A stretch of DNA of 64,000 nucleotides from Telopea speciosissima (Eukaryota > Streptophyta > Magnoliopsida > Proteales > Proteaceae), in assembly GCF_018873765.1 (NCBI RefSeq), contig NC_057920.1:6895307-6959306 (forward strand). The letters run 5' to 3'. A model generated the notes under the pieces. It made no database searches and was not told the DNA's origin. It saw only the letters and a program-made list of their open reading frames with translations. Both the position numbers and the translations under genes were made by a program. Positions 23,943 to 40,167 of this stretch are shown here, piece after piece (the stretch's first letter is position 1; every line of letters begins with the position of its first letter).

Positions 23943-24200
23943 CATGGTTTTAGTGCACGGTATTGAAATGGGTATCGGCAATATGTAAAATCGATACAAT
24001 ACTGATATGGTATTGGCCTGAATCGGATGTATCAAACAAAATTACCGTTGGATTTTCTTAAAAAATGAGTTTTATGGCCATTTTACCCCTTGTCCGTATG
24101 GTGCTACCGATACGGTATTGACACAATATCGGTATCAATGACTAGTAAAACCAATACGTATCGTCGATACGGATAGTACGATACCGATACTTAGAACCAT
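23943..24200. repeat. TATCGGTATCG-rich repeat, family D, best copy
   Basis: Ends CATGGTTTTAGTGCACGG and GATACTTAGAACCATG form an inverted pair. The body is made of GTATCGGC, CCGATACGG and ATCGGTATC words and a CATTTTACCCCTTG segment shared with the other copies. No target duplication can be assigned because a partial family A element follows directly at 24201. Confidence 0.55.
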
Positions 24201-24296
24201 GTCCGGGAGTGTTGTTGCACTCTCATGAGTCTATCTCTCTCCTCCCAATGTGAAAAACACCTCTGTCCCTTGTTTTGAGTAGGAAAACTATCTCCC
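24201..24296. mobile_element. Partial foldback MITE, family A
   Basis: GTCCGGGAGTG, CTCATGAGTCTATCTCTCTCC and TTGTTTTGAG match one arm and the loop of family A elements. The opposite arm is missing, so this is a truncated copy. Confidence 0.6.
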
Positions 24297-24696
24297 TTCA
24301 AAATTATATTAAATGTTATGAAATAGATATTGAACATGGAGGCTCTTTGCGGTTGCTTGTTGCAAGGAAAATAAAGGAAAAAGAAGTGAAATTGATTAAA
24401 AAGAATTAAATCATTACCTAATTAATTACAAATTATTCAAAAAAATGGAAGTTAAATTATAAAAAAATAAAATTCATATTGCGAGTAGTATACACCCTCA
24501 TATTCTCTCTCCTCCCTGACCACAAGTGAGTGACATGTAGATCTCTCCCCTTAAGTTTTATTTTACTTTACAATAAAATCCCCTGGATTTGAAAAAATAA
24601 ATAAATTTTACATGTGAAAAGTATACGGGGAGGGAACAACAATCTCTTGTCTTTTTTATTGGTAAAGGCCAAGGGACTTGAACTCAATACCTTATG

Positions 24697-24832
24697 CGCC
24701 AACACTCCCATGTGTCTATCTCTCTCCTCCTTAAAATAAGGGGGCAAAGATGACTTTTCACATGGGAAGGAGAGAGATAGACTCATGAGAGTGCTGGCGT
24801 AAGCCACACTCCCGGCCAGAGAACTTTTTCCC
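24697..24832. mobile_element. Foldback MITE, family A copy 3, left end truncated
   Basis: Right arm complete through GGCCAGAGAACTTTTTCCC; left arm begins only at CCAACACTCCCATGTGTC. The missing outer left end prevents assignment of a target duplication. Confidence 0.7.
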
Positions 24833-27000
24833 ATTATATTATATGTGATTTCATTTTTGGATCATGGAATTGGATTCCTGATCAATCCTGGCTAGTGTCA
24901 CAGAATCAAAAGTACTCCAGATCCAATCTGATTTTGAATAGATAACTTGGCTTACACTCATCATATCATATGAAAACTACATACTAACATAACAATAATA
25001 GATCGATCGATCTGGATTCCACACTTCAAAAATAATAATAATGAAGTAATTAGACAAGTATGATGTCTTTCCTGGTTTTAAGATAAGAAATTGGATTTTC
25101 TTTTCCTTTCCCTCCTTTTCTAAGGATCCGTGTAACGCAATCCACGGAAATGTTACTACTTGGGAGTTGTTTCTTCACTTGTGTCTCACGACTCTCTTCA
25201 ATGAAAATTCTTGTTCTGTAAGAATTTGAATTAAAATTCACGAAATTTTATAAAATAAAAAAAAAAGTATGGTCATTACTTTGCTATTAAGATTCTCCAT
25301 CTCTTGAATTTCAGTACAAATTTATATTTGATTTAGTATACCTTATTTGTTCATTATAATCACTTGTCTCCTATACCATTAAAATTGTCTATTTTTCTTT
25401 CAATCTTTTTAGGTTATTATTTATTTATTTATTTTTTAAATCTTTTAAATTACTAATTTTGCCCCTAGAACCCACCGTTAAGGTTGCAAGTTTGGCCAGC
25501 GAGCCCAATCGCACAGTGAGGTTGATAGGGTCGGCCTACATTTGGGTTGAGATTTCTAGGCTCGGGGTCAGGCAAGCCTATGGTTAAAAAAAAAAAAAAA
25601 ATGGTCTACAAGGGCCAACTTAGCCTTACCTAGCCTTGAAATGACAAAACTAGGGTTGACCAAAGTCAATCAAGGCCAACCTGAACCAGCCATGGTCAAT
25701 CAAGCTCCGGCAAGGTAGGTTGAGCACAGCAAAGCTGAGATATCACGGTCTGATCTCAGCCTAGGCTAGGCTTGAGTTGAGTTTAGGTGACCCAAGGTTG
25801 GTCTGAGGTTTTAAAAAGCCCGACCCAACCCTAGTTGTATCCCTATCCACCATCATTTATGCTTACTTTAAAAGAAAAACAAGGATATCTTGTGACACAT
25901 GCTTTACATGATGATGGATTTGAAAAGTAAAATTGATATTCTTAAAGTTTTAAGAATGAGAAAAAAAAGGGTGGTAGAAAAAGATTCATAATGGAATAGA
26001 CTATTTGGATGGTCTACATGACAAAAGTATAGAGTGGATAGGTGAGATGTGCATGGAAGAATTTGACAATTTTTTATTTTTACACATCCATTTTAAATAT
26101 TATTACATGAAAAGATGATCTGATGATTCTAATCCTTGGATAGAGAGGTCCTGGTCTAGATTAGTCACATGTCAATTACTATTAGTTTCGATTATTACTA
26201 TGCACTCTCTCATTGTCATAAATTTTCAAAACTCTGGTATGCCACATGGCAAACTTTGATGGAATTGAAACTTAAGATACCAACAAGGGATGTAGGGATC
26301 CACCAATCTCTATCTAATCTACCATGATTTGACACATAATTAATACAAAACATATCCTAGTTACTTATATGAATCTAGTTCTTGTGGACTCAAATAAATA
26401 GCCAAAATTTGATCTAACCTAATTGTAAAGAAAATTTGTGAACCATAAGATAATTAATTTATTCACCTATCAATTAATTGTTAATATAGAAAATTAAATT
26501 AGATGAAAATAGATCTTGCAATCTCTCTCTTCAATTATTTATGGAGTTGACTGGCCTTTGTGACTTTACTATGGTAGTAAAGACAGAATCACGGCAATAT
26601 CATTTCTTATCTCCCTTGTTTTCCTTTTCTCTTTTTTGTCATGTCCCACTACTATCATCGACCCATCTATTTATGAACAGAAATGTTTCAGATCCAAAAC
26701 TAACTTTGATTTTTAATTCTCTTTTTAATTTTTTGGAGATAAATTTTTTTTGGGTAACAATTTTTTTTTGGGGGACATGAATGAATCCATTATCAGGAAT
26801 TGTGAAAAGTTGTCAAGAAAGTGAAGTTTTAGGTTTGCCTTAAACTGTTGCTTCAGCTGACAACAGCCAAAACTTTCATGTGAGTATGTGACTATTCTAT
26901 TAAAAAAAAAAAAAAAAAAAAATGTTCTATAGTTGGAAGCATAGTTTCAAATACAGGTATAGTGGACAAGAGATCTTTATTTGATTGCATGGTCTCTATG
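24833..27000. other. Intergenic, no gene seen
   Basis: AT-rich. The stretch 25480-25850 has repeated GGTTGA, AGGCTAGGCTTGAG and CCCGACCCAACCC words of the kind seen in degenerate repeats, but clear ends are lacking. The short open frames have no recognisable family. Confidence 0.4.
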
Positions 27001-27130
27001 TCTGGCCCAGTGGTTAAACACGTCTAGGTATCTACCCAGGGGTGAGGCATCATCTCACGGTGCTCTGTGAGAGGGCATAGGAAACACCACCAAGTAGAGA
27101 TCTTTTTCCTTGAATTTATATATATAAAAA

Positions 27131-27298
27131 GGAAAAAGTTCTCTTTCCGGGAGTGTGGCCTATGCCATCACTTCCATGAGTCTATCTCTCTCCTCTCCAT
27201 ATGAAAAGACATCTCTGCCCCCTTATTTTGAGGAGGAGAGAGATAGACACATGGGAATGCTGGTGTAGGCCACACTCCCGGACAGAGAACTACTTCCC
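27131..27298. mobile_element. Foldback MITE, Mutator type, family A, complete copy
   Basis: Both arms are complete: GGAAAAAGTTCTCT to CCATGAGTCTATCTCTCTCC on the left, and its complement ending GACAGAGAACTACTTCCC. Perfect 9-bp duplication ATATAAAAA at 27122-27130 and 27299-27307. Best reference copy of the family in this window. Confidence 0.88.
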
Positions 27299-27329
27299 AT
27301 ATAAAAAAGGATATCGAATCAGAAAAGGG

Positions 27330-27505
27330 TAAGCCACCCGGTCGAATTAAACACGTTGCCCCTGCATCCTGACACAAAAGTGCACAAAATGATTGCCACA
27401 CACCCCAAATGACTAGGGGTGCGGTGGTCATTTTGTGCACCCCTATGTCATGGCGCAAGGGCAGCGTGCGCTGTTGGACTAGGTCACATTCTCTTTCCTA
27501 AATTT
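27330..27505. repeat. Foldback-like repeat related to family B
   Basis: CACGTTGCCCCTGCATCCTGACAC and GTCATGGCGCAAGGGCAGCGTGCG are rough complements, and CAAAATGATTGCCACAC pairs with GTGGTCATTTTGTGC. Decayed; no target duplication found. Confidence 0.45.
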
Positions 27506-27877
27506 AAAATTTAAATAAAAATGAAGGCAAAACCATGTAATTCAACTAATATATATCAATATCAGTATCGATATCAGCCGAGACCGTTACCGATTTTCAT
27601 AACCATGTTTGGAAGTTCAAAAAACCATTTTACTTTGTACACTTTATGATCAGCTGCTTTCTAGTTCTATAACCCCTCATGGATCCATCTCACATTTCTA
27701 AGAATTGAAATTGGATTGGGGATTCAATTTGAATCGGATAAGATCGGCTGGATCTTATTCTTGTTTTCTGGTCCCATGGTGGGCGATGTAGCACCAAAAG
27801 ATTAAAAAAAAAATCTCCAACAATTATCCTTATATGTATCACTAATTCTCGATATGTAATATTTGCCATTAGGCTTA

Positions 27878-28088
27878 GGTTATGTTTGGATGTTAAGAAA
27901 AATAAAACAAAAATTATGATGATGTAACAATTGATTTCGGTGTCTCCTGATTCTTTTAAATTCAAAATTTTTGTTTTCTTGATTTCCAAACATAATTTGA
28001 AAAGAGAAATAAATACGTAAATCAATTATTATATCATCATAATTTTTATTTTATTATATATTTTTTTTCTTAACATCCAAACATAACC
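27878..28088. mobile_element. Tourist/Harbinger-type MITE
   Basis: 211 bp. Left end GGTTATGTTTGGATGTTAAG pairs with right end CTTAACATCCAAACATAACC, and the similarity extends to about 60 bp per arm (ATTATGATGAT pairs with ATCATCATAAT). TTA duplication at 27875-27877 and 28089-28091. A 3-bp TTA/TAA duplication is the hallmark of PIF/Harbinger (Tourist) elements. No coding capacity. Confidence 0.82.
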
Positions 28089-28091
28089 TTA

Positions 28092-29243
28092 ATGGAACAA
28101 TAACAAATAGATAGGGTGTAATGTGGGGTTACGTCATATGTGTGTATGATGGAGTATGGGCATTAATTTAGGGGACATGTAGCTTCCGCTTTCTACTGAT
28201 AAAAGAGACTGGGGGCTATTGGGGCTTCCATGTTTTTTTAATAACCAATCCGCTTTTTTATGTCCTTTTCATTTAGACTGTGCGCATTGGGTCTGGGTGG
28301 CGCACACGCTACAACCTCTTCATATTAATGTAGTTCTTAAATTCATTTTGTAAATTTTAGACCCAAGCATTAAGTTTTGGTCTTTTTGCCATGTTTTTAA
28401 AGTAGGGAAAAAGATTCTTATGCTTCCATTGTACATATTCTATTATTTTTTTTTTGCATAAAAAAATAGTGGGATTTACACTGACATTCTCTTTTGTATT
28501 CTAATCATTGAGATCCTTTGTAGATCTCACATGGATGATATTTTTTTTCTAAACCATCATTGGTGTAACGTGTAGATTTCGTCGTACACTGGTCTTACAG
28601 GAAACCCTACAAGGTTTAAAATATTATTTAACAATTAAGTTTTCTTTTACCAACCGAGTACTACTGATGATGTGACTTGTAATTACCATGGAGAGGAAAA
28701 TTTTCACCTTTGTACAGGAACGGTGGGAGTTAATGATAAAACAAGAGTCTAATCACATGATCACATGACAGTGACAAAGAGAATCTCACTTCTATAGTCT
28801 ACACCATTGAAGGAAACTTTCTTTACTTGAAGAGTGGAAGTGTTGTCTAGTGAAAATTTGCAAGGACCTTGATTATGGCAAGGTCTTGCCATTTTTTATT
28901 GGGTAAGAGATCACTGCTTGATCATGTAGCCCTTGCACAAATGCAGGGCCAATGAGAGCAAGCGCATGAGCATCAATACATATGGAATTTTTTTTTTTAT
29001 TTCAAAAGGGGCTTGGTAATAATTTTGCATGCTAGTGTTTGGGCACAAGATCCATATGACCGAGCAACATCCTTTCTCCCTTTTTTATGGATGGAAATGG
29101 AATCCTAGCCAGTATGCTACCTTCATTGGGAGAAAGGTTAAAAACTAACGGGTGCACACACCACGGTGGTGAAATAAGAAGTTGTTGCCTTCTTTTACCA
29201 AATGTTATTTAAGTCTGAAATTTAAAAAAAAAAAAAAAAAAAT
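28092..29243. other. Intergenic, no gene seen
   Basis: AT-rich, with no coding region and no element with clear ends. Confidence 0.4.
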
Positions 29244-29252
29244 TTAAAATAA

Positions 29253-29442
29253 GGGAAAGAGAACGCTATTTGGGCATATGCGGTGCGTTGCTCCTGGGCC
29301 CAGACACAGGGGTACGTAAAATGACCGTCACTCCCCCAAGAAATCTTGCCTTTCCATGGGTCGTGGTGGTCATTTTCACATGCCCTTATGTCTGGGAGCA
29401 GGGACAATGCACCGCATGGACCTAGGTAGCGTTCTTTCTTTC
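29253..29442. mobile_element. Foldback MITE, Mutator type, family B copy 2
   Basis: 190 bp. GGGAAAGAGAACGCTATT on the left pairs with GTAGCGTTCTTTCTTTC on the right, continuing with CATATGCGGTGCGTTGCTCC against GGGACAATGCACCGCATGG. Perfect 9-bp duplication TTAAAATAA at 29244-29252 and 29443-29451, as expected for a Mutator-type element. It is non-coding. Confidence 0.85.
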
Positions 29443-29451
29443 TTAAAATAA

Positions 29452-30670
29452 CTTGAAAGTGACTTATCGTTACGTTGTTTTCATGAAGTCATTGTTTATG
29501 TGAAATGACATGGTACCTTATTGAAAATATAAAAAATAAGATTACAAATTATTTTCACCAATCAGGATCTTAATTACAATAAGATTTTTAAAAAAATTAA
29601 AACAATATAATATATCTCTCCTAGACCTATTCCAAAGAGGAAACAACTGTGAGTCTGTTACCTCTTTCTCTCCCCCTCCCCCACCTCCCTCTTCTTAGAT
29701 CAGTTCCAGCCAATGATTGGAGAGCTCGAATGACAGAAATGAGAGGGGACAGAGGTCCTTCAACATGTCCCACACCTTCACTTCCCCCTCCTATCTTCTC
29801 TCATTTGTCCTATTGGAGCTTTCCAGTCATTGGAGAAATCCTTAACACTCTCCCTCAACTGGAGACAAATAAGATGGTTTGTCTTTGAGAGGATGAGAAT
29901 TCCATCTTTTCGTCTTGGTTCATCTTACTCTCCTCACAATCATAATTCATACCAAAACAATAACTATAACAGCAGAAGGGAAGTTTCTAATCATAGTTTT
30001 CCACACAAGGGAATGATAAGAAGGTGGAAGTTAGAGCTAATGGTAATTCTTAGGTGGAACTCTTTCAAAACATTAATGATGCACTGCTGAGTCCACTTCA
30101 ATCCAAAGCTCAGTGAATTAAATGAACAATAATATAGCACTTAAGTCCAAAAAGATTTGAACAATAATGGGTTTTTGGTTCTTTCGACAATTTCAATTTA
30201 CAAGTGAGCATCAAAGTCCACCATGAGTACCTCCACCCCTCTCCAATTCAGACCCAAAAAAAAAAAAAACCCATTAATTATATATTGTCTTCGAACCGTA
30301 TTTTACATCGATTTGATTCGTTGAAGAGTTTCTCATTCATGAATTCTTTGATGGATAATGGCGTCGAATCTCCATTACTCGTCCATACTCCCTCCCTGTA
30401 TACATGTTTTGTCCCTTTTTTCATACTTCCTTTTCTTCTTTCCCCTCACTACACCAATTTGATTTGGATATTTTAACGGTTTGCAGGATTTAAGGTAACT
30501 TTGGGTTGCGGTGTGCGTGGTTGTTTGTTGGGTTGATTGGTTGATCCGTAAGGGAAGCCTTCACGTTTTATCGCCGTGTGCTGGTGGTGTGCTAATGGCC
30601 TCGGCTTCTGCAATTTACTGTCACAGATACCCTTCCCTTTCGCTTTCACGCCACCAAGGAGTCACGAACA
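29452..30670. other. Intergenic upstream of the subtilase gene
   Basis: Several open frames at 29649-30476 have a somewhat less AT-rich composition than the surroundings, but I recognise no family in them. They could be decayed gene pieces or promoter DNA. Confidence 0.35.
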
Positions 30671-30676
30671 CCTTTT

Positions 30677-30684
30677 TATAAATA
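30677..30684 (+). promoter_or_regulatory. TATA box of the subtilase gene
   Basis: TATAAATA about 200 bases before the ATG at 30880, followed by a CT-rich leader (30750-30860) typical of plant 5' untranslated regions. Position and context suggest it is the core promoter; the transcription start is not visible. Confidence 0.5.
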
Positions 30685-30879
30685 CTTTCTAAAAGTAAAA
30701 TCCTTACCCATGAAATAAAAGCAAATTTGTAAATCTTTGCAATTCCCATTCTCTCTCTCTCTTCCTCTTCTTTGTGCGTTTTTAATCCTTTATTCTCTGT
30801 CTTTGTCTCTCTTGCTCTCTCCCCTCTTTAACTTATATCTTCTCTACCTCTCTGTAACTCTTTCACTCGAAAATTGGAA

Positions 30880-35205
<4,326 letters not shown>

Positions 35206-36180
35206 GCTTGAGTACAGTAGAGAACAGATAAAGAACTTCGAGGCCCTTGGCAGAAACACTAGAATACAAGATGATATCATAATTAAGTAACCATCCCGCT
35301 TGAGGTGAATCACATTACTTGGGGCAAGCAGGGAAAAGTTCCGAGATACAAGCTACCTGATTAATCATAACTAGCCCTTAAAATTGGTCAGTAAACACCA
35401 AACAAGAACAGAAGTGTTGTTCCTGTATGTATGGTCCTTTTATACGTTTCTTCTATGGAATATAAGTTCTTTTTTTTCTCTTGTATATATAACTGAAGAT
35501 TGATGATAGGGAATCCATTGGTCTTGTGATCCACATCTGTCTTGAACAGAGACAATCTAGTTTCAGGTTTGAAATTGATGCCATAGCCTTGTTTACTGTT
35601 TGCAAATCAGAAGAATTGATTATGGAGTCCTGTGACTTTCCTTTCAATAGACCCTTAAAACCAGTTTCTGTATAATTGGCTCCTGGAAAAATGGGGAAGT
35701 TAGAATCATCCCATGAACTATAGGAAGGTGTTACATAGTGCTGTAGGTTTTTGACTTTGTGAAAGTAAACCAATTTCAAATGTTCTATTGATTAGTTCCA
35801 AGAAGATCATGAGGCAGAGTGGCAGACCAAATACACTCTCAAAGAAAGAAAGAGGGAAATATTTTAAAAGAGTGGCAGACAAAAGCTGCACCAAACTCCA
35901 CTCCCCTCCCCTCATAGCGGCTGGAACCTTAAAAGACCTGAGCGTGCTTCCACATTCCACTTCAAAGATATGATGAGTATGCAGTTTGGCTCCCTTTAAA
36001 ACTCAGGTCTCTATGGAGCTAATGCTAAGGCAGAACAGTATGGCTTTTGGTCCACCAGCTAATGGATTATTGGATTATGGTGGACAGGTTTCGGGTGGCA
36101 GGGGTGGCCGGATTTGTCAGGTGATTCGAAAAAGTTATTTTTTTGGGGGTGACGTGGCCGATTCAGCCCGATTTAACCGT
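35206..36180. other. 3' flank of the subtilase gene and intergenic DNA
   Basis: 35206 to about 35480 is likely the 3' untranslated region. Further on no coding region or repeat with clear ends is seen. Confidence 0.4.
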
Positions 36181-36182
36181 TT

Positions 36183-36310
36183 CATGGTTTTAGTGCACGG
36201 TATTGGATTATATTGGGCGCGACCCAATATTGATACCTCAAACCATGAACCGTTCTGTATCAATATCGGAATTGGGAATTGGCCAAGTCCAATTTACTTC
36301 AGCCATGGTT
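36183..36310. repeat. TATCGGTATCG-rich repeat, family D
   Basis: Starts CATGGTTTTAGTGCACGG, identical to the start of 23943-24200, then TATTGGATTATATTGGGC and AATATTGATACC words; shortened relative to that copy. Confidence 0.5.
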
Positions 36311-36486
36311 CCAGTAGCAACAGAGTGAACCAAACCAGTCAAACAGACTGAACTAGACCCAAAAATCGAACCAAACCATATCAGCTTTGGTTTGGCATAT
36401 CATGACACAGATGGCTCCTCTCCTGCGAGCCAAGCGACTAGGGAGAGTGCCAAGGGAAGCATTCAATAGCACTGGGCTGCTGGGCG

Positions 36487-36626
36487 AATCCAGCTCCTCT
36501 CCAAGGAGCTTAGCGCCCGGGGGCATCCAAGGGTGGGGTTGTGCTGCACACATTTCGGCGCACGCCTAGGGATGTGTGCGGCACAGCCCAACAGCTGGAT
36601 GCTCCCTAGAGACGAGCTCAACTCCT
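36487..36626. repeat. GC-richer foldback repeat, family C copy 2
   Basis: AATCCAGCTCCTCTCCAAGG, GCGCACGCCTAGGGATGTG and GACGAGCTCAACTCC match copy 1 at 4681-4851 in the same direction. A further piece of the family follows at about 36640-36762 (ATGCAGGCACACATCC, GAGAGGAGCCCGAT), giving a composite block. Confidence 0.55.
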
Positions 36627-36769
36627 GCTGGGCACATCAAGATGCATGCCAGACCCCATGCAGGCACACATCCCTACGTGCCCAGCAGCCCAGCACCGTT
36701 GGATGCCTCCTTGGGCACTTCCTGGATGCTGAGGTCGTAGGAGAGGAGCCCGATGACACTGGTTAAAAA

Positions 36770-38095
36770 CTAGATTGACTAAATATCGGATTGAAACAGA
36801 AACTGAAACCGATAAAAACTAGAAAAAACATGTTTCTTTACATAAAATTTTAAATAAATACATAGGAAACCAAGCCCGATACGAGGAAACCGAATCAACC
36901 AGAACCAAAACTTCTCTTATTGTGCCGTCGGTTTCATCATTATCAGCCCAAAATTGGTTCATCCAACCAAAACCGGACAGAACCGACCATTTGACACACC
37001 TCTAGACTACAGTAAACCATATGTACTAACAACTTGCCCTCCCTCCCCAATATGCATATATTGTATACACCTGGGCCTATCCGAAGCGTGGGCCACTGGG
37101 CTGAGCCAATGTCAGGTCTACCCAACGAACATTTTTCTCAGCCTTGGGCCGGCCCAGCCATTAACCTTTTTGAGTCCAAGTTTTGCTGCTCAGTTATGCC
37201 TGACGAATCTAGTTCTGCCATTATAGCCATGAAATAGTTGGATTGGAATTGGTATCTTGGTGGGCCCCTTGTGCATATTCCTATCCAACAGTTATCAGAG
37301 GCCCCACAGCCACAACATCGCCACTTGTATCACCTCAGAAATTCTCAAATTAATCGAATTCTAAATTCTTCACCCTAAAAACAGAGTGAGGAAACAAGAA
37401 TATGTTAGCCCAACTCAAGTAGATAATAGCTCACTGGGTTCAGATTAGTGCAAGCCCTATGCCGATACAGGATCGAGCAGGTATCGCGATGTTGGGCACG
37501 TCTAATTCCGATACGAATCGACGGATATGCCTGCTCCGATACTGGTTTTTTAAAACCATGTGAAGGTCCATGATAATATACCGTAAATGGAGCAGGACAG
37601 TCTTCCTCTGGTATGGGACCCACATTTAAATATGGAATCATCGATCATGCCAATTGCCAAATGCCATTAAAAGCTTTGTACAGGTGCATTGAACTGGTGA
37701 TGTCCTTTTAGGCCTTTGGGTTAATAGAAGAGTTCAAATTAAATTAAGCCGACCAAGTGCAGAAAATGGATTGGAAGAAAGAGTAGTGAACTAGTGATAG
37801 TACCTCTTGGACAACAAAACCTCTTTATCGGATCCTCATTAGTCCATTTGTACCAAAATAATTAGATCGTCCTAATCATGACCTAAATATGCACGTTTAT
37901 CTCATAGGCGCATTAAGATGACCCTCAAAACTGGTTTTTTCAGCTTTGGTAAAATGTCTCTTTTTCGAAGTGTATCATGTTTGATTGATTGTTTGTTTGT
38001 TTCCTTCTCATTTTTTAGAGGCCAATTATTGAAAAAGTAAACGAATGAGACTTGGGTATGAGAAGAACCCATGGATAGTTTAGTTTCAAGCATGG
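36770..38095. other. Intergenic, no gene seen
   Basis: Open frames at 36954-37237 and 37641-37405 show no recognisable family. Positions 37440-37562 hold a weak copy of the family D repeat. Confidence 0.4.
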
Positions 38096-38259
38096 ATGTA
38101 GTTCAAGGTATCGATTGTATTGGTTGCAAGCAATATCGATATATATCGATCATACCATAACGGTGGATCTGTATCTATCACAATGAAACAGGATAGTCGA
38201 TCCATTGACCTGGGGCTTGCACTCTTCTAGTAAGCCACCAACGAACTGAGTCAACAGTG

Positions 38260-38426
38260 AGTTGAGTTCATCTCCAAGGAGCCCAGCACGTCTAGGGAGC
38301 ATCCAGCCGTTGAGCTGTGCTGATACATTCCTAGTCATGCGCCGAGATGTGTGCAGCACAGCCCCACACTTGGATGCCTCCTGGGCGTGCCTTGGGCGCT
38401 GAGCTCCCTGGAGAGGAGCCGGATAC
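38260..38426. repeat. GC-richer foldback repeat, family C copy 3, inverted
   Basis: GTGAGTTGAGTTCATCTCC at the left and CTGAGCTCCCTGGAGAGGAG at the right are the complements of the ends of copies 1 and 2, so this copy is in the opposite direction. Confidence 0.55.
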
Positions 38427-38547
38427 AGTTCACAGGGGTATTCTACCTAAACAAATGTCAAATTTTTTTTTTTTGAATTAATGAATATTATTTTAGTTAT
38501 CACATATATACGCTTTTATGATTTCTCTTGTTAAATAGGAAAAAATA

Positions 38548-38890
38548 TCTCTACTTGGTGGTGTTTTCTACGCCCTCTCACAGGGCACCATGAGATGACA
38601 CCTATGCCCCTTGTATAGAAACCCAGGCGTGCTCACCTATTGGCCCATATGCTTGTGTAGAAACCATGCGACCAAGTAGAGATCTCTTGCCCTGTTAAAT
38701 ATTATAAAAATGGAAAAATGTTCTCTGTGGGGGTGCGCAGGCCAAACCTAGACATAGTGGGAGGCAAAATAACCGCCTCACCCCCATGAAAGGCAGAAAT
38801 TTCACCCCTGAGATGTCATTGCACGTTCTCATTGATTGTCAAACTCATGTGGCCCTTGCGCTCCCACACAGAGAACTGCTCCCCCTATAA
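38548..38890. repeat. Two adjacent decayed foldback repeats
   Basis: 38548-38690 runs from TCTACTTGGTGGTGTTTTCT to GCGACCAAGTAGAGATC, an inverted pair, with CTCTCACAGGGCACCATGAG inside; its counterpart at about 26995-27115 shares CCACCAAGTAGAGATC and CTCTGTGAGAGGGC. 38712-38885 runs from TGTTCTCTGTGGGGGTGCGC to CTCCCACACAGAGAACTGC, again inverted. No target duplications found. Confidence 0.5.
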
Positions 38891-39523
38891 AAATTTATAT
38901 TTTCCTTTTGTTTGAACTTTTATTTCACTTCACATCAAATCAAACCAGGCTTAAACAAAAGTTATTTCCACATCCGAGTTTAATGAATGTAGGACCAAAA
39001 TTATGTAGGTTTCAACTCTTGTGAAGTATATACTTGTTTGTCATATGGAATCTTTTACAAGTCAAAATCTAATGCTAAAAATTGCACATACAAATTAAAA
39101 TCATAGTAATTTGAATTCCAACAATTAAAACGGATACTTAAGGGACAAGAAATTCTATAAAATTAGGTTCAAAAAATACTAACGGAAAAGAACATTGTGT
39201 AGCTCATGCACCAGTGTGGAGGCCAATGAGAGTGCACATAGGTATCGAAATGGATGGAATTTTTTATTTCACATGGGGCGGGGTGGTAATTTTACGCACT
39301 CCTATGTTTGGATACAAGTTCTACAAAGTACTGGCGGGGATCTTTTTCCTAAAACTATAATAGAAAAATATCTTTAAGGTATGACTCATAACATAACATA
39401 ATATGCTTTTAATTGTGACACTAATCAAAGGAGAATACTTTTAAGAAAAACGTTTCTAAAATGGTTGATTTGATTGTCTTGATGGCTAAATAATTGAAAA
39501 ACTCACCTTTGCATCTGTGGGAT

Positions 39524-40167
39524 TGGGGATGTAAACGGATCGAATTTGATCGGATAGTAGCATTATCATATTCGTATCCGATTATATTTGGACGGATTCG
39601 GATAATATCCTATTGGTTTTTTGACGGATTCGGATAATTTCTGGATAGTGATTTTTTGAATACAGGTTCTCCTAAATGGATATGAATACGGATCGAATAC
39701 GATTTTTCGACTATCCGTTTACATATTTACCGTTTTTATGATGAGGGTTAGGGTTGAGACTTGAGAGTTTAGTAACTACCCTTTCTTCTACTCTTCTTAG
39801 TCTTTTATTCTATTACGTTTTTTACTTTTGATTTTTTAATAGATATGTAATTCCATGTATCACATTGCATAAAACAATATATATAAACCAATTGCAAATC
39901 TAGAAAAATAATCACATTATCTTAACTTATAAACTTATAAAAATAAGATAACAAAATCCAATAAGGTAACTTAAAAAGATAGACAAACACAGAGTTATAT
40001 TTCAGATATTTTATTACCATCGGACTGCTAAACGAATTGGATAATAATCGGTCGGATAGGAGGATTATCATATTCGCATCCGATTAATTTCGGACGGATT
40101 CGGATTCTCCTAAACAGATACGAATGCGGATCGAATACGAATTTACGAATATCCATTTACATCCCTA
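39524..40167. mobile_element. hAT-type non-autonomous element with 8-bp target duplication
   Basis: 644 bp. Starts TGGGGATGTAAACGGAT and ends ATCCATTTACATCCCTA, near-perfect inverted ends. Flanked by TGTGGGAT at 39516-39523 and 40168-40175, a perfect 8-bp duplication. The interior has two related ATCCG/CGGAT-rich blocks, at 39540-39735 and 40020-40160, separated by AT-rich DNA. Same family as 2899-3168. There is no transposase. Confidence 0.85.

Noticed and set aside
25480-25850. Possible transposon with CCCGACCCAACCC end
   Set aside because: I could not find matching inverted ends or a target duplication, so it is left as degenerate intergenic sequence.
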